A stretch of DNA of 64,000 bases from Arthrobacter sp. ISL-85. GTDB taxonomy: Bacteria; Actinomycetota; Actinomycetes; Actinomycetales; Micrococcaceae. The stretch covers positions 35,854 to 99,853 of the forward strand of contig NZ_JAGGPQ010000018.1 of assembly GCF_018613675.1 (NCBI RefSeq), written 5' to 3'. This document shows, piece after piece, positions 35,705 to 45,114 of this stretch. A program made the position numbers and the translations under genes. The notes under the pieces are model-generated. The model saw nothing but the letters and a program-made list of their open reading frames with translations. It was not told where the DNA came from and made no database searches. Every line of letters starts with the position of its first letter. Within the stretch, counting starts at the first letter, position 1.

Positions 35705-36550
35705 TCAGTTACTGCTGGTACCGGTGTTAGGGGTGGTTGCGGTGGTGGACGCAGCGAGCTGGATGGACTGTGCCGTGTAGGTGTCTGAATCCTTCAGGGC
35801 GGTTACGCGGACGCTGGCGCCGGAGGTCACATTGGACAGGCTGAATGTGCTGCCGGTGGAACCTCCACCCCGCTGCCGCATCCCCTGGGTCACCTGAACG
35901 TCGGATCCCAGGGCATAGGTGCGGGATAACCCGTCATCACTCTTTACGGTCATGGACGTACCCGAAATCTCGGTGACCGTACCCACCTGGCCTGCCATGG
36001 TGACGTAGCCGGAGCCCTGGGGGACCACGTACTCGGAGTGGACTGCTGCGTTGAGTCCGGCAGATCCCATCCCCAGCCCACCGGGGCCGCCATCCATTCC
36101 CATGCCACCCGCCGTGCCCCCGCCGTCCACGCCGCTTCGGCCATTCCGGCCGGTCATGCCGCTCTGCCCTCCCGGTCCGAACTGGCCAGTAGCACCCGCG
36201 CCCTGGCCATTGTTCGCTGAAGCCGTTCCGCTACCGTTTCCGGCAGCATAGGCACCGGCACCGGCTGCCGCGCCCACAACCACCGCAATACCGCCCACCA
36301 GCAGGCCCTTCTTCGCTGTCCAATTGCCTTTTCCTGCCCGCGGCGAAGCGTCGGGTGCGTACTGCTGGCGTGCGTCCCAGCCAGTGCCGGAGCTGGCCGT
36401 CCATCCGCGTGCGGCGCCCTCGCGGTGGGAACCATCCGCCGCGCCTTCCCAGACCGGGGCCGGGCGGTCCTGTTGCTCCCAGCCCTCCGCGGGGCGCGCC
36501 TTGCCGTCGTGACCTGATGCCCCCGGGTAGGAGCTGTCTTGCTGATCCAT
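35705..36550 (-). CDS. Membrane-anchored protein with DUF5666-like exported domain
   Basis: A 281-residue type II membrane protein. Residues 1-80 are a polar, Trp-spotted cytoplasmic part; 82-103 are the membrane segment (GLLVGGIAVVVGAAAGAGAYAAG). A Gly/Met-rich linker follows and then a beta-rich domain (GTVTEISGTSMTVKSDDG, TYALGSDVQVTQ, GASVRVTALKD) like DUF5666. ATG at 36550 follows GGAGAAAGAC. It is transcribed away from the two-component system, so it may be a target or sensor partner. The exact role is unknown. Confidence 0.72.
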   Translation of the reverse strand: MDQQDSSYPGASGHDGKARPAEGWEQQDRPAPVWEGAADGSHREGAARGWTASSGTGWDARQQYAPDASPRAGKGNWTAKKGLLVGGIAVVVGAAAGAGAYAAGNGSGTASANNGQGAGATGQFGPGGQSGMTGRNGRSGVDGGGTAGGMGMDGGPGGLGMGSAGLNAAVHSEYVVPQGSGYVTMAGQVGTVTEISGTSMTVKSDDGLSRTYALGSDVQVTQGMRQRGGGSTGSTFSLSNVTSGASVRVTALKDSDTYTAQSIQLAASTTATTPNTGTSSN

Positions 36551-36780
36551 GTCTTTCTCCAAGAAGTCGTAAGTGCCGGTGGTGATGCTGTTGTCCCAAC
36601 AGGCTCTGCCGCTTTGCTGTGCGGGGGCTGTGCTGCGGGCCGCGCCTGCCTGTGACCTGGCCGCGGCCGCAAAACGGGAAGGCACCCCCTACCGCAGCAC
36701 CAGCTGGCTAGGCTGGAGCTCACAGCCGGAACACAGCAACGGCAAAGCATCGGCAAACCGATAGATCGGAGAGTTGTCAC

Positions 36781-37521
36781 ATGGCATCCCCGCACCCCAT
36801 GACCAACAACCTTCCCCAGCTCACCCACCCGGACGGCTCCCCGATCCGTGCCCTCGTGGTGGATGACGAGCCCAGCTTGTCAGAACTGATGAGCATGGGC
36901 CTGCGCATGGCAGGCTGGTCCGTGGCCGTGGCCGGGGACGGACCCGGTGCCGTCAAGCTCGCCAAGGAGTTCCACCCGGATGTCCTGGTGCTCGATGTCA
37001 TGCTGCCGGGGTTCGACGGCGTCGAGCTGCTGGGCAGGATCCGGGCCTTCGCGCCGGAGGTGCCCGCGCTTTTCCTGACCGCCAAGGACGACGTCCAGGA
37101 CCGCATCGTCGGGCTGGCCGCCGGTGGAGACGACTATGTCACCAAGCCGTTCAGCATGGAGGAAGTCCTGCTCCGCCTGCACCGCCTGGTCCAGCGTTCC
37201 GGGGTGGCCGCCATGGATACCGCCGAGCTGGTGGTGGGCGATTTGGTCCTCAACGTGGACACCCGGGAAGTGACCCGCGCCGGGGACGACGTCCAGCTGA
37301 CGGCCACACAGTTCGAACTCCTGCGCTACCTGATGGAGAACCCCAAGCGCGTGGTCAGCAAGGCCCAGATCCTGGACCACGTATGGGATTACGATTTCGG
37401 CGGCCAGGCGAACATCGTGGAACTGTACATCTCCTACCTGCGCAAGAAGATCGAAGCCAACCATCCGCCGATGATCCATACCGTGCGCGGGGCGGGCTAC
37501 GTCATCAAGCCGGCAGACTAG
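36781..37521 (+). CDS. OmpR-family response regulator
   Basis: A 246-residue regulator. Receiver domain: acidic pair Asp28-Asp29, phospho-acceptor Asp72 in VLVLDVMLPGFDG, LTAKDD and Lys in YVTKPFS. Winged helix follows (LTATQFELLRYLMENPKRVVSK; VRGAGYVIKPAD). It is close to the MprA/TrcR-like group of actinobacteria. GGAGAG precedes the ATG. The kinase gene follows 13 nt downstream. Confidence 0.93.
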   Translation: MASPHPMTNNLPQLTHPDGSPIRALVVDDEPSLSELMSMGLRMAGWSVAVAGDGPGAVKLAKEFHPDVLVLDVMLPGFDGVELLGRIRAFAPEVPALFLTAKDDVQDRIVGLAAGGDDYVTKPFSMEEVLLRLHRLVQRSGVAAMDTAELVVGDLVLNVDTREVTRAGDDVQLTATQFELLRYLMENPKRVVSKAQILDHVWDYDFGGQANIVELYISYLRKKIEANHPPMIHTVRGAGYVIKPAD

Positions 37522-37534
37522 CCGAAGGAAACGC

Positions 37535-39022
37535 ATGTCATCGCTTTCCGGTGTCCCCCGGCCCACCGGCCGGTCCTGGTTCAACCCCTCCACCTGGCAC
37601 CTCCGGACCCGCCTGATCCTGCTGTCCATGGCGCTCCTGGTGGCCATCTCCGGCGCGATCGGCGTGGTCAGCTACGCCTCAATGGATGTGGTCCTGACCA
37701 ACCAGCTGGACGCGCAGCTGAAGCTGGCATCCCGCGGCCGGCCGCCGGAAGGCAACCCGTCCGGCCGTCCCGACCCCCTCGACGCGCGGGGACAAAGCGT
37801 GGGAACGCTCAATGCAAGGGTCGTGGGCGGACAGGTCAGCCGGGAAGCCGGCTTCCTTTCCTCAGACGCCACCCGCACATCCCTGACCACTCGGGACGTT
37901 GCCACCCTGCAGGCACTCCCCCACAACGGCGAGCCGGTGGACCGCGAGCTGTCCAATGGCGACTACCGGCTGGTGGCGACTCAGACCCCGTATGGCGATG
38001 TCGTGATCACCGGCCTGCCGTTGGCGATGAAACAGAGCACCGAGGCCTCGCTTGTCCTGACGATGGTGCTGGTCTCGCTGGGCGGCCTGGTCCTGATCGG
38101 CCTGGCCGGCACTGCCCTGATCCGCAGGACCATGCGGCCGCTGGAGCAACTGTCCGACGTCGCCACCAAGGTTTCCAAACTCCCCCTGGATGCCGGTGAG
38201 GTGGCGCTCGCCGTGCGGGTGCCGCCCTCCGCGGCGCACCCCACCACGGAGGTGGGCAGTGTGGGCCACGCCCTGAACCTGATGCTGGACAACGTCTCCA
38301 GCGCATTGGAAGCCCGGCAGCGCAGCGAGATGAAGGTGCGCCAGTTCGTTGCCGATGCCTCCCACGAACTTCGAACGCCTTTGACCGCCATCCGGGGGTA
38401 CACCGAGCTGATGCGCATGACCGAGACCCTTACCGAGGATGGCCAAAAGTCGCTGGGCCGCGTGCAGAGCCAGTCGGAGCGGATGACCGCGCTGGTGGAG
38501 GATCTGCTGCTGCTGGCCAGGCTGGACGAGGGCAAGGCAACTGAAACCACAGATGTGGACCTGACCCAGCTGGTGGTGGAAACCGTCAGCGACGAAAAGG
38601 TGATGGCACCGGATCACACCTGGCAGCTGCGGCTGCCCGACGAACCCGTCACGGTGCGCGGAGACACAACCCAGCTCCACCAGGTGCTGGCGAACCTGCT
38701 CTCCAACGCGCGGAAGCATACGCCTCCCGGTACCACCGTGACCACCGGGGTGATGCGCTCCGCCGACGGAAGCGTGGTGGTGACGGTTACGGATGACGGC
38801 CCGGGCATCCCCGCCGAATTCCAGGGCAGCATCTTCTCCCGCTTCGCCCGGGCGGACACCGCCCGCTCCGGGGGCGCCGGAGCTGAGGGTTCTTCCGGCC
38901 TGGGCCTTTCGATCGTCGAATCCATCGTGGGGGCCCACGGGGGCACCGTGGAACTGGTCTCCCGGCCGGGCAGGACCGAGTTCGCGGTCCACCTTCCCGC
39001 GCCTGGCCCCGCCCCGCACTGA
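37535..39022 (+). CDS. Sensor histidine kinase
   Basis: A 495-residue kinase with a first membrane segment at about 25-50, a 120-residue extracytoplasmic sensor, a second segment near 165-195, HAMP, and the H-box FVADASHELRTPLTAIRGY with His277. N, G1, F and G2 boxes are intact (NLLSNARKHTPPG; DDGPGIPAEFQ; GLGLSIVESI). It phosphorylates the regulator encoded just before. The signal is unknown; neighbours suggest envelope glycans. Confidence 0.93.
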   Translation: MSSLSGVPRPTGRSWFNPSTWHLRTRLILLSMALLVAISGAIGVVSYASMDVVLTNQLDAQLKLASRGRPPEGNPSGRPDPLDARGQSVGTLNARVVGGQVSREAGFLSSDATRTSLTTRDVATLQALPHNGEPVDRELSNGDYRLVATQTPYGDVVITGLPLAMKQSTEASLVLTMVLVSLGGLVLIGLAGTALIRRTMRPLEQLSDVATKVSKLPLDAGEVALAVRVPPSAAHPTTEVGSVGHALNLMLDNVSSALEARQRSEMKVRQFVADASHELRTPLTAIRGYTELMRMTETLTEDGQKSLGRVQSQSERMTALVEDLLLLARLDEGKATETTDVDLTQLVVETVSDEKVMAPDHTWQLRLPDEPVTVRGDTTQLHQVLANLLSNARKHTPPGTTVTTGVMRSADGSVVVTVTDDGPGIPAEFQGSIFSRFARADTARSGGAGAEGSSGLGLSIVESIVGAHGGTVELVSRPGRTEFAVHLPAPGPAPH

Positions 39023-39101
39023 CGTACCGGGCCCTGTATTACACAGGCACGTCACAGGTTGTGCCTAAAGCCCTCAAATCCGGCGGCGCCACTGTTGATG
39101 C

Positions 39102-40076
39102 ATGACGCTCACCGACTCGACTTCAGGAACCCAGCAGGACGCCGCGGTACCGCCGCCGGGCCTTCCTGCCCGGGCACGTACCGTACGGCGCTCCCCCGTG
39201 GACACCCGTACCGCCGTTCCCGTCCTTGATGTCACCATTCCCGTGTTCAACGAGGAGCGCGACCTTGAGGAATGCCTCCGCAGGCTCCATGGACACCTGC
39301 GCGATACCTTTCCGCACAGCTTCCGGATCACCGTGGCGGACAACGCCAGCACCGACGGGACCCTGAAGATCGCCGAACGGCTGGCCCGTGAGTTCCCGGA
39401 GGTGGCAGTAGTCCACCTTGACGAGAAGGGCCGCGGGAACGCCCTGCGCAAAGTATGGCTCGCTTCCCCGTCGCCGGTCCTGGCCTACATGGACGTGGAC
39501 CTTTCCACAGACTTGGCCGCCCTGCCCCCGTTGCTGGCACCCCTGATTTCCGGTCACTCGGATTTGGCCATCGGTACCCGGCTGACCCGTAACTCCCGGG
39601 TTGTCCGCGGGCCCAAGCGGGAGTTCATCTCGCGCAGCTACAACCTGATGCTCCACTCCCTGATGGCCGCGCAGTTCAGTGACGCCCAGTGCGGGTTCAA
39701 GGCCATCCGTGCGGACGTCGCGCAGCAGATCCTCCCCTACACAGTGGACAATTCCTGGTTCTTCGACACCGAGCTGCTGGTCCTGGCTGAACGCTGCGGG
39801 CTGCGCGTCCATGAAGTTCCCGTGGACTGGATCGACGATCCCGATTCCAGCGTGGACGTGGTCCGCACTGCCCTGGCCGACGTGCGTGGAATGGCCCGGC
39901 TCACCCGTGACCTGCTCTACGGCCGCATCCCGGTACCGGAACTGCGCGCCGCCCTGGCGAGGGGTCCGCTTCCCGCGTCCTCCCGGGCTGACGAACAGAC
40001 CCGCGGCGGCAGCTGTTCGGCCAGCTGGTCCGGTTCGCCGCCATCGGCGCAGCGTCAACGCTGGCCTACCTGCTGA
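39102..40076 (+). CDS. GT2 glycosyltransferase part of a frameshifted GT2/GtrA gene
   Basis: The first 285 residues are a polyprenyl-phosphate sugar transferase (DPM1/YkcC-like): VTIPVFNEERDLEECL, VADNASTDGT and the metal-binding YMDVDLST. It loads a sugar from a nucleotide donor onto polyprenyl phosphate. The last 33 residues (SCSASWSGSP...) look non-coding, while a +1 frame from about 40010 reads QLFGQLVRFAAIGAASTLAY, the start of a GtrA domain. One missing base in GGCGG(G)CAG near 40009 restores a single bifunctional protein. Confidence 0.82.
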   Translation: MTLTDSTSGTQQDAAVPPPGLPARARTVRRSPVDTRTAVPVLDVTIPVFNEERDLEECLRRLHGHLRDTFPHSFRITVADNASTDGTLKIAERLAREFPEVAVVHLDEKGRGNALRKVWLASPSPVLAYMDVDLSTDLAALPPLLAPLISGHSDLAIGTRLTRNSRVVRGPKREFISRSYNLMLHSLMAAQFSDAQCGFKAIRADVAQQILPYTVDNSWFFDTELLVLAERCGLRVHEVPVDWIDDPDSSVDVVRTALADVRGMARLTRDLLYGRIPVPELRAALARGPLPASSRADEQTRGGSCSASWSGSPPSAQRQRWPTC

Positions 40077-40099
40077 TCTTCCTGTTCTGCCGCGGCTTC

Positions 40100-40510
40100 A
40101 TGGATCCGCAGTTGGCAAACTTCCTGGCACTGCTGGTGACGGCGGTCGCCAATACAGGCGCCAACAGACGATTCACCTTCGGCATCCAGGGCGGCAGCCG
40201 CGTCCGGCACCATTTCGAGGGGTTGATCGTGTTCGGCATCGGCCTGCTGCTCACCTCAGGGGCACTCGCCTTGGTCCACCGGACGACGACGCCCGACCGG
40301 TGGGCGGAAGTCCTCACCGTTTTGGCGGCGAACCTTGCGGCCACGGCGGTCCGGTTCCTGCTGTTCCGGCTGTGGGTGTTCCGTAAACGGGCACCGCGTA
40401 AAGTACCCACCGCTGAAACTGATCCCGGGGCTGAAACTGCCGGAACTCCCGCGGTATCAACCGCAGACCGCACTACAGCCATCGCCTCCACAGAAACGGC
40501 AGCATCATGA
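40100..40510 (+). CDS. GtrA-like membrane domain, second half of the broken GT2/GtrA gene
   Basis: From the first ATG it has 136 residues with three membrane segments and the GtrA motif ANTGANRRFTFG. The real domain begins about 30 residues earlier (near 40010) with a first membrane segment and no usable start codon; an in-frame TGA lies just before. So the GtrA part is only made if the ribosome shifts frame or the sequence has an error. GtrA flippases move lipid-linked sugars outward. The 3' end overlaps the next gene by 4 nt. Confidence 0.7.
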   Translation: MDPQLANFLALLVTAVANTGANRRFTFGIQGGSRVRHHFEGLIVFGIGLLLTSGALALVHRTTTPDRWAEVLTVLAANLAATAVRFLLFRLWVFRKRAPRKVPTAETDPGAETAGTPAVSTADRTTAIASTETAAS

Positions 40511-42621
40511 CCTCCACCATCTCACCGGCGGGCGCCAGCTCATCTGCCGCCCCGCGTTCCATATCTTCCGGCCATGCTGCCCACTCCCCTGGATCGGCCC
40601 ACACCGCCTCCCGCTGGACCCGCTACGCCTTCGGCAACCAGCCACGTTGGGTGCGGCCCTCCGCTGCCGGGCTGCTGGTGGCCACGGCGGTCCTGTACCT
40701 GTGGAACCTCGCCGCAACCGGCTACGCAAACTCCTTCTATGCCGCGGCTATCCAGGCGGGCACCAAGGACTGGACCGCGTTCCTCTTCGGTTCGCTCGAC
40801 GCCGGCAACGCCATCACTGTTGACAAGCCGCCCGCGGCACTGTGGATTCCCGCCCTCGCGGGCCGGATCTTTGGATTCTCACCGCTGAGCATGCTGGTGC
40901 CGGAGGCACTCATGGGCGTGGCCGCCGTCGGCTTCCTCTACCTGGCCGTCAAACGCACCTCAGGACCGGCAGCGGGCCTGCTGGCTGGCGGCGCACTGGC
41001 GCTGACACCCGTTGCCGCGCTCATGTTCAAGTTCAACAACCCCGACGCCATGCTCACCCTTTGCCTGGTGCTGGCCGCGTATTTCACCACCCGGGCCATC
41101 GAGCGGGCGGGCTGGAAGTGGCTCATGGCTGCGGGCGCCGTGATCGGCCTGGCATTCCTCACCAAGATGCTGGAGGGCTTCCTGACCGTTCCGGCGCTGG
41201 GGCTGGCCTACCTGTGGGCTGCCCCCACCTCGATCGGCCGCAGGGTAGCGCACCTGCTGGGGGCACTCGGCGGCATCGCTGTAGTTGCCGGTAGCTATAT
41301 CGCCCTCTTCCAGCTGACACCGGCCCCGGCGCGCCCGTACATGGCCGGTTCCACAACCAACAGCTTCCTGGAACTGACCTTTGGCTACAACGGACTGGCC
41401 CGCATCACCGGCTCGGGCGAAGGCATGCCCGGCGGCGGAGCGGGAGGTGCGGCGGGAGGTGCGGCCGGCGGACCCGGTGGCGGTTTCGGCGGGGGCAACA
41501 GCGGATTCGGGGGTGCGGCCGGCCTGGCGCGGATGTTTGGAACGAGTTTTGGCGGTGAAGTGTCGTGGCTGCTGCCCGCCGCCCTGATCCTGCTGGTGGC
41601 CGGCCTGTGGTTCACCCGGCGGGAAGTCCGCACCTCCACGGGCCGCGCATCGCTGATCCTGTGGGGTGGCTGGCTCCTGGTCACGGCGGGTGTCTTCAGC
41701 TTCATGAGCGGCATCGTGCACCCCTACTACTCAGTAGCCCTGGCACCGGCGATCGGAGCGCTGGTGGGCATCGGCGCCGTGGAGCTATGGCGGGGGCGCG
41801 AATACTGGCCGGCCAGGATTGTCCTGGCCGGAACCATCCTGGGCACCTCCATCTGGTCGGCTGTCCTCCTGGGCCGGGACGCGTCCTGGCTCCCGTGGCT
41901 GCGCATCGCCGTCATCATCCTCGGCGTCCTTGCCGCTGCCGGCATCCTCGTCCCTGTCGACGCCCTGGGCACCGCCGGACGGTTCAAGCGTGCCGGAGCG
42001 GCCGCCGTCGTCGTCGTATCCCTCCTGGCCGGCGGACTTGGAGCGGGTGCCTGGACCCTCGCTACGGCTGCCACCGCGCACTCAGGCTCCATTCCGGCGT
42101 CGGGGCCCGCGGGTTCATCGGCAGGCGGCTTTGGCAACCGGGCGACTGGCTTCCGCGGCGACCGCACTGATGGTACCGACGCAGCGACCGGTACCGGCAG
42201 GTTTGACCCTGGATTCGGCGGCGCAGCGGCCGGTCCCGGCGGAGCGGGAGGTGGCCCGGGTGGCGAGGGACCAGCCGATGCCGCAGTGACCGCGCTGCTG
42301 TCATCCACCACCACGAAATGGTCGGCGATCGTCTCCGGCGCCAGCCAGGCGGCCAGCCTGGAGCTCGCCACGAACACCAACGTCATCGCGCTCGGCGGCT
42401 GGAACGGAGGGGATCCCTACCCCACGCTCGCCGAGTTCCAGGACATGGTGTCCAGGGGCGAGATCGGATACTACATCCAGGGCGGCGGCATGGGTGGAGA
42501 AGGCAGGGGCGGAGGCGGCATGAGCGGCCGCGGCGGCAACTCGGAGGTGGCCGCCTGGGTCCAGGCCAACTTCCAGGCCCAGACGGTGGGCAACTCCACC
42601 GTCTACGACCTGACGAAGTAG
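40507..42621 (+). CDS. GT39-family membrane glycosyltransferase (YkcB-like), copy 1
   Basis: A 704-residue protein with about 11-12 membrane segments. The first outside loop carries the GT39 acid patch (SFYAAAIQAGTKDWTAFLFGSLD, then ITVDKPPAALW). It transfers sugar from polyprenyl phosphate to an acceptor outside the membrane. Gly-rich loops (residues about 300-340 and 535-600) and a soluble C-terminal domain (SGASQAASLELATNTNVIALGGWNGGDPYPTL) follow the YkcA/B pattern. It overlaps the GtrA segment by 4 nt (ATGA). Confidence 0.87.
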   Translation: MTSTISPAGASSSAAPRSISSGHAAHSPGSAHTASRWTRYAFGNQPRWVRPSAAGLLVATAVLYLWNLAATGYANSFYAAAIQAGTKDWTAFLFGSLDAGNAITVDKPPAALWIPALAGRIFGFSPLSMLVPEALMGVAAVGFLYLAVKRTSGPAAGLLAGGALALTPVAALMFKFNNPDAMLTLCLVLAAYFTTRAIERAGWKWLMAAGAVIGLAFLTKMLEGFLTVPALGLAYLWAAPTSIGRRVAHLLGALGGIAVVAGSYIALFQLTPAPARPYMAGSTTNSFLELTFGYNGLARITGSGEGMPGGGAGGAAGGAAGGPGGGFGGGNSGFGGAAGLARMFGTSFGGEVSWLLPAALILLVAGLWFTRREVRTSTGRASLILWGGWLLVTAGVFSFMSGIVHPYYSVALAPAIGALVGIGAVELWRGREYWPARIVLAGTILGTSIWSAVLLGRDASWLPWLRIAVIILGVLAAAGILVPVDALGTAGRFKRAGAAAVVVVSLLAGGLGAGAWTLATAATAHSGSIPASGPAGSSAGGFGNRATGFRGDRTDGTDAATGTGRFDPGFGGAAAGPGGAGGGPGGEGPADAAVTALLSSTTTKWSAIVSGASQAASLELATNTNVIALGGWNGGDPYPTLAEFQDMVSRGEIGYYIQGGGMGGEGRGGGGMSGRGGNSEVAAWVQANFQAQTVGNSTVYDLTK

Positions 42622-42627
42622 GACGCC

Positions 42628-44751
42628 ATGTCCAGCCAAAGCCCAAGCCACCTGTATTCCAGCCCCACGACTGGAGTTGGGCGTCCCGTCGAAGCACATG
42701 CGGCCGGCAGGACCGGGGCGGCCGGGAAGCAGGGAGCACAGAGTGCCCGCCTCCGGGACCGCCGGGCCCGCCGGCGGCACCTGGAACTGGCAGCGGTGCT
42801 GGCCAGTACGGCAGTGCTGTACCTGTGGAACCTGGGGGCGTCCGGCTGGGCCAACGCGTTCTACTCCGCCGCCGCGCAGGCGGGATCGCAGGACTGGACT
42901 GCCTGGTTCTTCGGTTCCTCAGACGCTGCAAACTCCATCACGGTGGACAAGCCGCCGGCCTCGTTGTGGATCATGGGGTTGTCGGTCCGGATCTTCGGCC
43001 TCAGCTCGTGGAGCATCCTGGTTCCGCAAGCGCTGATGGGAGTGGGCGCCACCTGGCTGCTGTACCTCGCGGTGCGGCGGGCGGCGGTGCTGGCCACCGG
43101 GAGTGCGGCCGTTGCCCACCATGCTGGCCTGCTGGGCGCTGCGGTCCTGGCCCTCACCCCGGTTGCCACGCTGATGTTCCGGTTCAACAACCCGGATGCC
43201 CTGCTGGTGCTGCTCATGACGGCTGCAGCCTATGGTGTCCTCCGGGCGATCCAGGAGGACAAGCTGCGCTGGCTTTTGTTGGCTGGCGTGTTCCTGGGCT
43301 TCGGGTTCCTGGCCAAGCAACTGCAGGTCCTGCTGGTGGTTCCAGGGTTTGGCCTTGCCTATGCGGTTGCGGGGCAGGGCAGGCTGGGCCGGCGCCTGTT
43401 ACGGCTCGGCGCGGCGGGGGCGGCGATGCTGGTTTCCGCGGGCTGGTGGCTCGCGGCAGTGGAACTGACGCCCGCCGGCATGCGGCCCTTTATCGGCGGC
43501 TCGCAGGACGACTCCATCCTGGAGCTAACGCTTGGCTACAACGGGCTGGGCCGTCTTACGGGCGACGAAACGGGCAGCGTAGGCGGCGGCAACGGCTGGG
43601 GTGTCACCGGGCTGTTCCGGATGTTCAACAGCGAGTTCGGCGGGCAGATCGCGTGGCTCCTGCCGTCAGCCCTGATCCTTGCGGCGGGCCTGTTGTGGGT
43701 GGGCCGCCGGGCACCGCGGACAGATCCGGTGCGTGCCTCGGTACTGGTCTGGGGCTCCTGGGTGCTGGTGACCGGTCTGGTATTCAGCTTCATGGCCGGC
43801 ATCATTCACCCCTACTACGCAGTGGCGCTGGCACCCGGGATCGCCGGGCTCACCGGCCTGGGCGCGGTTCTTCTGTGGCAGCACAGGCACCAGGCTGCCG
43901 CCGCCATCGTGCTCGCTGCAGCTGTTGCCGCGGCGGCCCTGATGGCATTTTCCCTGTTGGGCACCACCGCCGCCTACGGTCCATGGCTGCGCTGGGTGGT
44001 GCTTGCGGCAGGCCTGGCCGGGGCGGCAGGAACAGGCTTCAGCAAATTCCTGGCCAGGCGCTCGGTGCAGAGGACGACGGCGGCGCTTGCCATTGCTGCG
44101 TCGCTCGCCGGGCCGCTGGCCTACTCCATCACCACGGCGTCGACCGAGCACAGCGGGGCGATTGTCAGCGCAGGCCCGCCGTCCGCGTTCGGGGCAGGCC
44201 CGGGCGGCGCGCCCGGCTTCGCTGGCAACCGGAACGGATTCGGCCGGAACAACGTGGGCGGTGGTCCAGGCAGTGCTGGGCAGGGAAATACGGCGCAGGG
44301 TAATGCCGCTCAGGGCAACCCGGCGCAGGGCTTCCGGCAGCCGGGCGCCCAGGGCAGCGCCGGTTTCGCCGGAGCGCGCGGGGGTGGCATGGGCGGACTC
44401 CTTGGCGCGCCTACGCCGTCTTCTGATCTGGTCACCGCGCTCAAGAGCGGTGCCGCCAACTACACGTGGGCAGCGGCCGTGGTGGGCTCGAACAACGCGG
44501 CAGGTTACCAATTGGCAACGGAGCTGCCTGTCATGGCCGTTGGTGGCTTCAACGGTACCGACCCCTCCCCCACGCTGGCACAGTTCCAAAAGTTGGTATC
44601 CCAGGGAAAGATCCACTACTTCATTGCAGGCGGCCCCATGCGCTCCACCAGCGGTTCTGACGCGGCCACACAGATCGCCGAATGGGTCGCTGCCAATTTC
44701 CAGTCACAGAACATCGGCGGCACCGCGGTCTACGTACTCGCCGGCCAATAG
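42628..44751 (+). CDS. GT39-family membrane glycosyltransferase (YkcB-like), copy 2
   Basis: A 707-residue paralogue of the preceding protein with the same layout: VDKPPASLWIMGLSVRIFGLS, FNNPDALLVLLMTAAAYG, and a C-terminal domain with VMAVGGFNGTDPSPTLAQFQ. Between membrane and tail is a repeat region (GQGNTAQGNAAQGNPAQG). The two genes are 6 nt apart, so they arose by tandem duplication and are co-expressed. Divergence in the tails suggests different acceptors or sugars. Confidence 0.87.
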   Translation: MSSQSPSHLYSSPTTGVGRPVEAHAAGRTGAAGKQGAQSARLRDRRARRRHLELAAVLASTAVLYLWNLGASGWANAFYSAAAQAGSQDWTAWFFGSSDAANSITVDKPPASLWIMGLSVRIFGLSSWSILVPQALMGVGATWLLYLAVRRAAVLATGSAAVAHHAGLLGAAVLALTPVATLMFRFNNPDALLVLLMTAAAYGVLRAIQEDKLRWLLLAGVFLGFGFLAKQLQVLLVVPGFGLAYAVAGQGRLGRRLLRLGAAGAAMLVSAGWWLAAVELTPAGMRPFIGGSQDDSILELTLGYNGLGRLTGDETGSVGGGNGWGVTGLFRMFNSEFGGQIAWLLPSALILAAGLLWVGRRAPRTDPVRASVLVWGSWVLVTGLVFSFMAGIIHPYYAVALAPGIAGLTGLGAVLLWQHRHQAAAAIVLAAAVAAAALMAFSLLGTTAAYGPWLRWVVLAAGLAGAAGTGFSKFLARRSVQRTTAALAIAASLAGPLAYSITTASTEHSGAIVSAGPPSAFGAGPGGAPGFAGNRNGFGRNNVGGGPGSAGQGNTAQGNAAQGNPAQGFRQPGAQGSAGFAGARGGGMGGLLGAPTPSSDLVTALKSGAANYTWAAAVVGSNNAAGYQLATELPVMAVGGFNGTDPSPTLAQFQKLVSQGKIHYFIAGGPMRSTSGSDAATQIAEWVAANFQSQNIGGTAVYVLAGQ

Positions 44752-44904
44752 CGGAAGACACCCAGCCCGGGTCGCAGGACGGCACGTGCTGGGTGCTGCC
44801 CGCCGCCGGGACCCCGGCCGCCAGCGCAAATCGACTCGCTGACAGTCGTGACTTCCGTTACCTAAATGTGACTTCTGCTTAATCTTCCTGTACCGTCGAT
44901 TGGG

Positions 44905-44926
44905 TGCGGCCCCCGTTCGGGCCGCA
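44905..44926 (+). terminator. Hairpin upstream of the riboswitch
   Basis: TGCGGCCC (44905-44912) / GGGCCGCA (44919-44926), 6-nt loop. It may end transcription of the glycosyltransferase operon, or cap the 5' leader of the next transcript. Confidence 0.45.
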
Positions 44927-44929
44927 TAT

Positions 44930-45098
44930 CCCGGGTTGACGCCAAGCTCTGCCGCTTCCCCTGGATTCCGATTGAGCAACGGCAGAGGCGGGGGACCCAC
45001 CGTCCCGGGCAATGACTGCCCTTGGGGTTAAGCCAGTACGTGATCTTTCCGTGCGGCCGGATGCCCTCATCCGAACCCGACAGCTAACTCCGCAGGTG
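44930..45098 (+). promoter_or_regulatory. c-di-AMP riboswitch (ydaO/yuaA class)
   Basis: The leader of the transglycosylase gene carries the hallmarks of the ydaO class in the right order. CTCTGCCG (44947-44954) pairs perfectly with CGGCAGAG (44980-44987), followed at once by GCGGGGGACCCAC (44988-45000). CTTGGGGTTAA follows at 45021-45031, and AACCCGACAGCTAACTCCGCAGG at 45075-45096 closes the element. The ATG is 18 nt further on. In actinobacteria this class turns off muralytic and resuscitation genes when c-di-AMP is high. Confidence 0.88.
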
Positions 45099-45114
45099 TG
45101 AGAGGCGATCAATC

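Noticed and set aside
42318..44303. 661-codon plus-strand frame across the two GT39 genes
   Set aside because: Gly/Arg/Pro-rich shadow bridging two real genes in another frame.
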